Positions 55,132-64,000 of a stretch of 64,000 nt of DNA are shown here, in pieces. The notes below the pieces were generated by a model that was not told the origin of the DNA, ran no database searches, and saw only the letters and a list, made by a program, of their open reading frames with translations. The stretch is from NCBI GenBank assembly GCA_051294375.1, contig CM119264.1:7566151-7630150 (forward strand). Reading direction: 5' to 3'. The translations under genes were made by a program, and so were the position numbers. This stretch comes from Paraspadella gotoi (Eukaryota > Chaetognatha). Within the stretch, counting starts at the first letter, position 1. Each line of letters begins with the position of its first letter.

Positions 55132-55679
55132 TTTTCTTTCATATTTTTTCCTCTCTTTTCTCTCTTTCTTTTCTTTCTCTTTCTTTCTTTCTTTTTTCTC
55201 TTTCTTATCTTCTTTCTCTTTTCTTTCTTTTTCTTTCTTTCTTTCTTTCTTTCTTTTTTTTACTTTCTCTTATCTCTCTTTCTCTATCTCTCTCTCTCTC
55301 TCTCTCTTCCTCTCCTCATGCTACTGCTCATCTCTCAGCGTCTCATCTACTCCATCTTCTCTCCTCTCGTCCTCTCCTCTCCCCTACTCTTTTGTTTATG
55401 ATCTGACCTTTAACCGAGAATTCGATTTTTGGAGACTCAACTCTTGGCAGCTTCATTCTGCATGAAAACGTATTGTCGCAGCCGCTTATGGGCCAAACAA
55501 AACCTTCGCATTTCAATATTATTCAACTTTTTTAAGAATAAAGATAAGCAGTAGCCGTAGGCATGATTTATTATTCTTGTATAATTAGTTAGCAGTGATA
55601 ATTAAGAGACCCTCTATCTCTCTCTCTCTCTGGGGCTTGCATGAAAAAAAAAATAAGCCGAAACGTTGCTGCCGAAAGG

Positions 55680-55736
<57 letters not shown>

Positions 55737-56134
55737 GTCAGTAAACTCATTTTCAGTCTCGACGACAGAAGTTTTTTCGTCGTTAACCAAAAACGAATTT
55801 AGGAAGGAAAAGGAAAGGGGCTCTTTGTGCGTACGAGGTGGGGTAGGCGTGGCGGAGGGGGTGAGGTCGACCAAGTGGGACGGNNNNNNNNNNNNNNNNN
55901 NNNNNNNNGCTCCTCTCTCTCTCTCTCTCCTCTCTCCTCTCTCTTCTCTCTCTCTCTTCTCTGCTCTTCTCTTCTCCTCTCTCTCTCTCTCTACAGGCAT
56001 ACACACTAAACAAAATTACCCCACAGGTTCGGGTCTCCCTAACCTAACATATTCCAATGCGAGAGCGCCGAAACCACCATACCCAGTGCCCCTACCAGTT
56101 TTTCCACCGACCCTCTTCCAGTCTTTTTAGAAAC

Positions 56135-56171
<37 letters not shown>

Positions 56172-57098
56172 CTGAATCCGAGACTGCAACATAGAGAGCG
56201 AGAGAAAGAGTAAGCATAAGGAAAGCGAAATGATGGATCGCTTCCCAAGTGGACGTAATTTTCTTTTCTGCCGCTGAGCGACTCTTGCGTCGCGCCCGAG
56301 GAGCTTGACCTTATTTCCGAAAGAAGTCGGTATGACGATGATCTGTGGACGAAAGTGGAGAGAAAGAGACTGAGACAGAGACGCCAATACTTATTCCATT
56401 TAGATTTAGATAGGATAGTATCTCTTGTGAAATATTTTTATACATGAAATGTTTCGATAAGAAATGTTTAGTTGCAAAATGTTTAGATGCGAATTTCGTT
56501 CCCGGAGTTCCTAATCTCTTGATCTCTTTTTTGTGGACTGCGATATTTAGTTTCATTGCTTGCAACAGACGGCCAATTTACAGTTTTTGTTATCTTTTTG
56601 GAAATTCCTGTCAATTGCTACATCCGTTATAAAAATTATCCATTGCAACCAATACTTAAGCTATCTTTCCCCTTGATTTTTGACATTCAGATGATTTTTA
56701 TTTTTTTATTTTTTTTTGTGGTTTAACTTTTCCACTTTTTCAAAATTTTCTCTTCTCGTCTTTTCCTTTCAAACTTTTCCGCTTTTCATTTTCTTTTTCC
56801 CTTTTCCTTTTTTTTTTCCTTTTCTTTTCATTTTCATCCGAGATTCCCGTTTCTGTTTTCTCTTTCTCTCTTTTCCTTTTTCTCTTTCCTCTATTTTTCT
56901 GCGTGTTATGCTTCTTCTTTTCATATGCGATTCTTTCTGCCTGACTCGTTCTCTCCTACATTTTTCAACTTCTTTTCCTCTCTTCGTCCTTGGCTCGAGT
57001 GTCTGTAGTTCTTTAATATTTTCTTAAGACTAAATAATAAACTCGTCTTCTCGATTCCCTTTTGTCTTCAAATTCGATCCCTGTTTTTTTCTTTTTTT
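54799..57098. other. Gene-poor 3' flank with simple repeats
   Basis: AATAAA near 55538 may serve the sphingomyelinase. 54955-55310 is T-rich with (CTTT)n at 55095-55260; (CT)n at 55682-55733 and 55915-55992 flank the 25-N gap at 55884-55908; (GA)n at 56139-56165. 56628-56690 is a decayed piece of the dispersed 300-bp element. 56700-57050 is pyrimidine-rich. Confidence 0.6.
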
Positions 57099-57493
57099 NN
57101 NNNNNNNNNNNNNNNNNNNNNNNNNNNNNNNNNNNNNNNNNNNNNNNNNNNNNNNNNNNNNNNNNNNNNNNNNNNNNNNNNNNNNNNNNNNNNNNNNNNN
57201 NNNNNNNNNNNNNNNNNNNNNNNNNNNNNNNNNNNNNNNNNNNNNNNNNNNNNNNNNNNNNNNNNNNNNNNNNNNNNNNNNNNNNNNNNNNNNNNNNNNN
57301 NNNNNNNNNNNNNNNNNNNNNNNNNNNNNNNNNNNNNNNNNNNNNNNNNNNNNNNNNNNNNNNNNNNNNNNNNNNNNNNNNNNNNNNNNNNNNNNNNNNN
57401 NNNNNNNNNNNNNNNNNNNNNNNNNNNNNNNNNNNNNNNNNNNNNNNNNNNNNNNNNNNNNNNNNNNNNNNNNNNNNNNNNNNNNNNNNNNNN
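57099..57493. other. Assembly gap, 395 N
   Basis: Sized gap of unknown sequence following a poly-T run. Confidence 0.99.
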
Positions 57494-57684
57494 AAAATAG
57501 GTTTTACTGAGCAAGCTGCTAGTCACTAGAGGTTTGTACTAATAACGCTAATAACTGTTAAGAATCGTTTTCTGGCTCACACGATAAAAAGTTTGGCAAT
57601 AAAAAACGTTTTATTTCAAGTTTCAAAAGTTAAGTTAAAATGCAATAGTAAAATAAGCAAACATCCAATAGAGAAACAATTCAT

Positions 57685-57690
<6 letters not shown>

Positions 57691-57721
<31 letters not shown>

Positions 57722-57948
57722 NNNNNNNNNNNNNNNNNNNNNNNNNNNNNNNNNNNNNNNNNNNNNNNNNNNNNNNNNNNNNNNNNNNNNNNNNNNNNNN
57801 NNNNNNNNNNNNNNNNNNNNNNNNNNNNNNNNNNNNNNNNNNNNNNNNNNNNNNNNNNNNNNNNNNNNNNNNNNNNNNNNNNNNNNNNNNNNNNNNNNNN
57901 NNNNGAGAGAGAGACAGAGAGAGACAGAGAGAGAGAGAGAGAGATATG
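57691..57948. repeat. (GA)n microsatellite containing a 183-N gap (57722-57904)
   Basis: GA repeat enters and leaves the gap, so the missing bases are probably GA repeat as well. Confidence 0.85.
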
Positions 57949-58094
57949 TTACGATAAAGAAGCTAAATAAATAATAGCGAGAAAAACAAAGAGATACAAA
58001 AGATAATTTACAAAAAATAAAAAATAAAAAAGAAGAGAGATTTGGGGCCGAGAATTTCGTTTAATATCCTCAAGGTTTAACTGCGAAAAAAATC

Positions 58095-58240
58095 ATTTTT
58101 GGCCAAGTTAAAATTTCATCTTTACTGTTGACGCTGTATCGTTCTGTGAAAGAATAAAAGGAAAAAAGAGAGAGATATTTTTGGCCAAGTTAAAATTTCA
58201 TCTTACTGTTGACCTGCTATCGTTCTGTGAAAGAATAAAG
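58095..58240. repeat. Tandem duplication of ~80 bp
   Basis: Two copies (58095-58168 and 58176-58240) of a unit starting tttttggccaagttaaaat and ending gtgaaagaataaa. They differ by one- and two-base indels. Confidence 0.85.
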
Positions 58241-58417
58241 GGAGCGGGTGAAGAGGGGGCGTGAAAGGGGCGGGGAGAAAGGGGGAAGAGCAAAAGGAAA
58301 CAAATAGGAAACAACTAACGAGCGTAGAATCGTTTTGAAAGGCAACAGAAGTCTCGTGGAGACATCACTCCCCGACGTCGGTTTCCGCGCAAAGAGAGAA
58401 AGCATGAGAGGAGAGTG

Positions 58418-58492
58418 GTGAGAGAGAGAGAGAGACGANNNNNNNNNNNNNNNNNNNNNNNNNGAGAGAGAGAGAGAGAGAGAGAGAGAGAC
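58418..58492. repeat. (GA)n microsatellite with a 25-N gap (58439-58463)
   Basis: GA units on both sides of the gap. Confidence 0.9.
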
Positions 58493-58499
58493 GGTGGGA

Positions 58500-60660
58500 A
58501 ACGAGCAATGGAAGTGTTAGACTCGAGAGACAAAGAGATAATAAAAATTTGATTTTTTTGACGATTTTTGCCGACAGATTTAAACGACAAATTTGACGAA
58601 AAATTTGACGACAAATTTTGCCGAACAAATGTCGACAGAGTGAAAGGAGAAATTTAAAGTTAAAAAGGATCATCGTAACTTTAAAAATTAAAACCAAACA
58701 GAATATGATGTAATGATGTAATTTGACATTAAAGAATTCTTTAAAAAATATATTGACTCTTTCAAATCTTTATCTCTTAAATTTGAATAAAATTTTTGTT
58801 TCAGCCTTTCACCCTAAAGGTTTTTTTTTCTACGGTCAAAACGTTTGACGTAGGTTATGTAATGAATATTTTTTAATGGTTTCAAAATCCGTAAAAAAAT
58901 ATTTGTTTTTATTCAATGAAAAGGATATGGTCGCCGTTTGAAATTAAAGCCATTCTGTAAAATTGCCCACGAAATAAATCGGCACGGGGGGCTAATGATG
59001 ACTATTAAATTCTTCTTATTGTTAAATGATTAGTATTACAATCGTAAAATTCTCTTATTTTGATTTTAAAGAGTTGTAGTTAGTAATTCTGCTAATGGTT
59101 AAAAGTTAAAACTTTCATTTTGATTGTTCATCACAAAATCGGCGCAAAATTTTTCCCACCTTAAGTTTTTTTTTGTTTTTTTTTGTCAATAAACATGATT
59201 TATATAAATGCTGTTAAGAATTTAACGGATGGCCCAGCCATTTTTTCTAACGTAAAATCAAAGTATTTTTAGTTACGATTTAGTCATCTTTCAAAAAAAT
59301 AATAATAAGGAAAGGAATTGCACGATTTTTTGAGAAAAAGGGCTTCTAAAGCTTAAAAAGATATGTTAGTTCGGAAAGGCGAAACTAAACTATTTCTAGG
59401 TAAAACCATAAAAACTGATAACTCAGAACTAAAACGAGATTAGCAATATTTGCCATACTATTTCGGCTTGAGACCATAAAATTTGAAACAGACTTTATAA
59501 GATCGTTATAAACTTACTAAGTCTGAGATAGAAGCGATGATCTACGTAAAAACGTTAGCGTAAAAAGTATAAGAATATCGTTGGATTACTTTTTTATGGC
59601 TTTCTTTTTTACAAAGCTATTGTTTAATTTTACTCTATGAACAACTAAATCGTAATAATTAAGATTTATATAATTTTTATTAAAAACTATGAACCTTTTC
59701 TATTTTGTTTATCCAAAAAAAAAGTAAATAAACTATGTCTATGAAGACACGGATCTTGATTCGATCCCTTATTCTTTCAGCTTTAGCAAATGGCAAAAAA
59801 AAAATAATCATGCAAACATTTAAGAATGAAAAAAGATCAGTTTTTTCATTTATTTTTGTTGATTTTTTAACGATCGAGGAAATTATCTCATGCAATACTT
59901 TATCCATGGATAGTCGATGATAAAGAAACAAGTGATATAAAAAACGTGTATAAACGTATTGATTGAACGCATGCTGAAAACCCCTTCAAAAAGCAAATCG
60001 GATCGTTGAGATATCGCCTCTTCCATTTGATAAAAGGAACCGAAAAAATAAATCGGATTGGCCCATTGTACGTGGTGGCGTGGGGCGAGGCAATTGTCGT
60101 ATCCATGAGAAACGTTAAATGAGTTCATTAAAAAAAAAGGAAAATTATGTATCTACATACAAAGAAATGAAAAAGAGAGAAAACCATGAAATGACAGATA
60201 TATGCACTTGCGGATAGTCGACCACTGTGCTCTGACTCTCTTCTTTTACATATGTTACAAAACTAAGTTGGACTATAAATTGGGATATAAAAAAAAATAA
60301 AGTAGTACTAATCTAAATTACTTAGACTTATTAGCTTACAGTTGTTTATTTTAAGCGAATGTTAAGTTAATGACTTTCTCTCTAAATTCTAAAGTAAAAA
60401 CGCGTTAAAAATTAAGCACTATAAATTGAAACATGGATTTTTAAAGCAAATATTTGAAAAAAAAAAATAATTACAATCGACTGTGATTCCAAACAACATT
60501 CGGCGTGCTCGTATGGTACCGTGTACTTAAAACCCAAAAAAGAAATAAGCTGCGTTGCGCTTTTGTTGATAATCGTTCGATTTATCCGATAGGTGCGCGC
60601 AGATTTTAGCCAATTACAACAATGAAACAATATATCAAAAACAAAACACATCCAATTAAT
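58500..60660. other. AT-rich stretch, no gene recognised
   Basis: 58565-58625 has four gacgacaaatttg-like units. The remainder shows no coding, RNA or repeat signal that I could support. Confidence 0.55.
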
Positions 60661-60778
60661 TAAGTAAAAAACGCTTTGGGCGTGTCTCCTTTAGGGGGAT
60701 GGAGCAGCGAGAGAAATGGAAGAGAAATGAAGTAAATTCGATGTGAGGATATGATGTTGTTGAAGAGATTCGAGTTAT

Positions 60779-60779
<1 letters not shown>

Positions 60780-60814
<35 letters not shown>
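60780..60814. repeat. (GA)n microsatellite
   Basis: Seventeen GA units, downstream of the CD225 gene. Confidence 0.95.
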
Positions 60815-60816
<2 letters not shown>

Positions 60817-61065
60817 TATGATGAATGAGATGACAGAGATCGCGAGAATCCTCCGTCGATGAGGCTTATCACAAATTCCATCGAAACGCGGCGCATTAAT
60901 TCCATAACTCGGAAGGGGACGCCGCCAACGCCAACCCGGCGCCTCGGCGTCGAAATCGCGTGGAAAGACGTGTCCGGAAAAGTCTCTACTTTTCCGCCTC
61001 CACGCCCACTTTCGCTTAAAAAAACCCGGGTTTCCCTTTCCCACCCCCGGCGAAGAAATCTGTCG

Positions 61066-61896
61066 TCATTTCTTCATAACGTTCGCGACGAATCCGATTC
61101 CTATCAACAAAATGGCGGCGCCCACAAAAAACGTGATTCCGGCACAAAGTTTGGCTCGCTCTCCGTGATGCCGCGCGTCCTTCAAGTTTCCCTCGGCCGT
61201 TTGACGCCGACACTCCCGCGCCGCTTTGATCGCCGACACCCCGCAACAGGCCATCCACGGGCAGAGCAGAAAGGCCAGGGCAGCCCATATAAGGTTGGAG
61301 GCGGGCGGAGTCGGGTCCTCCGGCGGGCAGAGCACCTCGCGCGGCAAGGAGTTGAGGATCTCGTAGCTGCCGTATCCCTTTCGCGAGGTCTCCGGCGTGC
61401 CGGACATGGTGGTGTTCAAACTCGTGGTGATGTTGAGGGTGGCGTTGCTCTTCCGCCGCGTCTCGGGCGTCTCTGAGAAGGAGAGCTGGGCGGAGCACTG
61501 GTGTTCCGAGAGTTCGTCTTCGGGGACTAAGGACACTTTGACGGAGGACGAGATCTGCCGCTTGGTGCGCGGCGGTGTGAGGGCCGCGATCATGACGGCC
61601 ATCGCGATGTCACGGTTCATCTCCTTCCGAATCTCGATCTGGCGCAGGGCTTCCCTCTCCTCCTTGTCCTTGATCTTCTTCCCCACCAGAGGGGACTTGA
61701 GCTTGTCCGGCGTCAACATTCCGATCCGCTCCTTCGACTTGGACTTTTCCCGGCCGACCGAGAGGCCGCCGAGACCCCCGGCGGCGCCGTTCGCGTTCGC
61801 CGTCGACGTCGTTGCCTTCGACGCCGAGGATTTGATCGATTCCGTTGTGGAGCCCTCCATGCGGTTCATGGACGCCATCTCCACCGAGGCGTCCAT
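61066..61896 (-). CDS. CD225/dispanin-domain membrane protein, single exon
   Basis: One uninterrupted frame of 276 residues on the minus strand, ATG at 61896, stop at 61066. The C-terminal 75 residues (about 200-272) carry the CD225 pattern: a first hydrophobic segment NLIWAALAFLLCPW ending in ACCG (216-219), a basic loop with GNLKDARHHGERAK, then a second hydrophobic segment to the end. That is the IFITM / proline-rich transmembrane protein superfamily, whose members sit in plasma or endosomal membranes; CCG-type cysteines are often palmitoylated in the family. Residues 1-190 are low-complexity: a Ser/Thr/Ala-rich start, a charged stretch 48-95 (KSKSKERIG, KDKEEREALRQ) and Ser/Thr clusters. 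An acidic-proline segment (PPEDPTPP) precedes the domain. The absence of introns, while every other gene here has many, could mean a retrocopy or an intron-poor family. I cannot place it in a named subfamily. Confidence 0.75.
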   Translation of the reverse strand: MDASVEMASMNRMEGSTTESIKSSASKATTSTANANGAAGGLGGLSVGREKSKSKERIGMLTPDKLKSPLVGKKIKDKEEREALRQIEIRKEMNRDIAMAVMIAALTPPRTKRQISSSVKVSLVPEDELSEHQCSAQLSFSETPETRRKSNATLNITTSLNTTMSGTPETSRKGYGSYEILNSLPREVLCPPEDPTPPASNLIWAALAFLLCPWMACCGVSAIKAARECRRQTAEGNLKDARHHGERAKLCAGITFFVGAAILLIGIGFVANVMKK

Positions 61897-61904
61897 GGTG
61901 GGGA

Positions 61905-61921
61905 GAGAAGAGAGAGGGAGA

Positions 61922-61981
<60 letters not shown>

Positions 61982-62013
61982 GAGAGAGAGAGGAGAGAGA
62001 AGAGAGAGAGAAA
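61905..62013. repeat. (GA)n tract in the CD225 gene leader
   Basis: Interrupted GA repeat ending 8 bp before the ATG of the minus-strand gene; on the transcript it would be a CU-rich 5' leader. Confidence 0.9.
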
Positions 62014-62019
62014 GTAAGC

Positions 62020-62480
62020 CGAATCAGGAGCGGGTCCGATAAATTGGAGGAGAAAATCGAGACACGGACAGAGTCTGGAATCTTTTTCCGAGAAATCGCT
62101 TTTTTACGTCATCTAGTCGTGGCGTGACGTGACGTGACGTGACTTGGCGTAGAGTGACGTGGCGTGACGTAGCGTGGCTCTCGCCGGGCGGTTTTTAAAA
62201 TGGCGTTTCTTTTTCTATTCCTGGCACTGACAAATTGTTTTTTATTCCCGACGAGGGCGTAAATTTACGCTTGGCGTGGGCGGCGCTATTTCCGGCGCGG
62301 ATGAGCTTCTTTCGGCTTGGGCGTCACTCTTTCCGGCGGCGCCGTCTTAAATTTCCACCGAGAGTTTCCGGTTCTAGTCTCATGGCGTTGACGTGGGAGC
62401 AATCGACCGCGACGAGGATGACGATAATTTGGGCAGCGAAGGAATTTCACGCCGTTGATCGTCTGGAGTGGGAGGGACAA
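62020..62480 (-). promoter_or_regulatory. Promoter-like region of the CD225 gene
   Basis: 62122-62177 holds tandem TGACGTG units (CRE half-sites): four in direct succession, then degenerate ones. AAAATGGCG (62199) resembles a YY1 site. Three TTTCCGG (ETS) sites occur near 62289, 62330 and 62367, with GGGCGG at 62278. The interval is CpG-rich and could also fire rightwards, but no plus-strand exon was found. Confidence 0.5.
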
Positions 62481-62499
62481 AGTGGGAGAGGAGGGTGAG

Positions 62500-64000
62500 T
62501 AAAAGGTGAGGATGTTGCATGAAATCTTTTCTTGTTGTTTGTGGAAAGACTTTCTATTTTTTCATAAATAATGATACGTGACAGACCGACCGAAAAGGCG
62601 GAGAAAGATAGAATTCAAAATCTATTTTGCAGATTGATTGTGTCAGTCAACAATAAGATAAAATCTAGAAAACGTTAGGTTTTTGTTATAAAGTTTTTTT
62701 ATAAGAAATACCGAGAAGAAAACGGATTAGAGAGAGAGACATACGTTAAGTAATCTCTATGGAGTTAACAAATAAATTTTTACTATACGTAAATTCTCTT
62801 AAGACAAAATGGATTCCAAAACTTGACATTTTCTCCGGACGACATGAAATGATACTCTGCAAAACAGAATTCAATCTGAAATATTGTGAATCAAGTTATC
62901 TCATTGGTAAACCTCGAAGGCTCGCACAGCCCAAGGTTAAATTTTTAATCAATTTTCGCTGAAGTAATTTTTTGGATTGTTCCCATTTTTTTAATCAAAT
63001 CCTCTGTTTACATAAACTTTCTACACATTTGAATTTATGTGAAAACCTTTTATTTGTTGATACATGTTCGATTCGATAAAGATATTACAAACCTTTTTAC
63101 CCTATAGTCTCAAAGCTAAGCAACATAATTAAATAGCAAAAGATCCATTTCTAACATGGAATTGAAACAATAGCCTAATTAGTAATTAATTACGTAACAA
63201 AAAGGCCGCCTCACAAGTAACTGAATTGATAAATAAAAAAAATATTCCATGCGATAAAAAGAAATGAAAAAGAAAAAAAAGGAAAGAAAAAAAAAGAGGA
63301 TTCTGGAAAGCGGGAACTTCTTGCCTTTGTCGATGAAACGGGCGTGGTAATTTGGTAGCGAAAGGCGGAAGGCAATGAGATGGGTGTGGTTATTTCGCAG
63401 TAGTCAAGCTTAGCTTTTCGACAAATACATTTCTTAATTTCTGTATTTGTGGACTGTATTGCATTTCTGTACCGTATACGCTTTTGTGAGATTACAATTT
63501 AAAATAAAGGTTTAATTAAAGAATTGCTATTTCATTATGCGACTTTGGAGTTTTAATCAGAACAGTACATTTTTAAATAATTAACCGTAATGAGAAGATC
63601 ATTTAATATAAAATATAATTAAAAAGCAGAAATCATTCTAAGTAAAAACGTTGAGTAGCTGTAGCATGAGAATTTTCTATAAAAAAATTGTATGAAAGGG
63701 AAATGTAGTTTGGGAGTGGCGTTTCTTCGGGTTGTTGCAAAACTCGAGCGAATTCGGCTTCGGCATTTGGTGCAGAAGGGCGATAAGCGCCAAACACAGA
63801 AGCAGAGAGACAAGATTATCGATTTTTTTTATTGGTTCCTTCTCCTCCCTTTTTTTCTTTCTTCTTTCCTCCCCTCCTTCCACACTTTCCTCCCCTTTCT
63901 CCTTCATTCGCAGAGGATTTAAGAAAAGGCCGACGAAACCGGCAAAAAAAAAAGGAGGAAAGGAAATGTGGAATGGGGTGAACACTGAACAGGATTCGTA
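62500..64000. other. Right-end stretch, no gene recognised
   Basis: AT-rich with no repeat or RNA signal. 63700-63990 has open frames on both strands but they are Lys/Glu or Phe/Leu-rich translations of a pyrimidine tract (63838-63905). Confidence 0.5.

Noticed and set aside
54908-55465. 185-residue Phe/Ser/Leu-rich frame
   Set aside because: Translation of T-rich and (CTTT)n sequence.
60859-62017. Plus-strand frames of about 205 residues opposite the CD225 gene
   Set aside because: Antisense shadows; the minus-strand frame has the recognisable domain.

Overview
The window is eukaryotic and almost certainly from an invertebrate animal. Genes are split by GT-AG introns, the families are metazoan (Cys-loop receptors, lysosomal heparan-glucosaminide acetyltransferase, CD225/dispanin), and (GA)n/(CT)n microsatellites are very frequent. 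The phylum cannot be told from the sequence. Only five loci are supported as coding; most other short open frames are microsatellite or low-complexity translations.

Layout. (1) 1-11.4 kb is a tangle of inverted and direct duplications. About 1.0-5.1 kb is the reverse complement of 11.38-15.08 kb. 5.13-6.6 kb is a very noisy reverse-complement copy of 15.3-16.3 kb, including two exons of the gene there. About 7.15-9.1 kb and 9.6-11.4 kb are direct copies of one unit, with an inverted partial copy between them that makes a palindrome centred near 9.585 kb. The copies differ mainly by small indels and the breaks fall on 25-N gaps, so misassembly of raw long-read sequence is the first explanation; an inversion between inverted repeats is the second. 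(2) 15.5-24.8 kb, plus strand: ten exons of an HGSNAT-like gene whose first luminal exons are not resolved. (3) 24.8-44.9 kb: no protein gene recognised; microsatellites, a duplicated tRNA-derived SINE, other dispersed repeats, several CpG-rich promoter-like islands and three RFX X-box-like motifs (a fourth lies in an HGSNAT intron). (4) 45.0-54.8 kb, plus strand: a compact cluster of two tandem paralogous Cys-loop channel subunits followed by a secreted sphingomyelinase of the bacterial type. (5) 54.8-60.7 kb: gene-poor, with simple repeats and gaps. (6) 61.07-61.90 kb, minus strand: an intronless CD225-domain membrane protein with a promoter-like region at 62.02-62.48 kb. (7) 62.5-64 kb: nothing recognised.

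The genes do not form one pathway. The two receptor subunits arose by tandem duplication: six of their consecutive exons have identical lengths and most intron phases match. They could assemble together, which is inference. The sphingomyelinase keeps all the catalytic residues checked, and with its introns it is the most unusual gene here. All exon borders were set by hand from splice signals, phase and family similarity; no transcript data were available.
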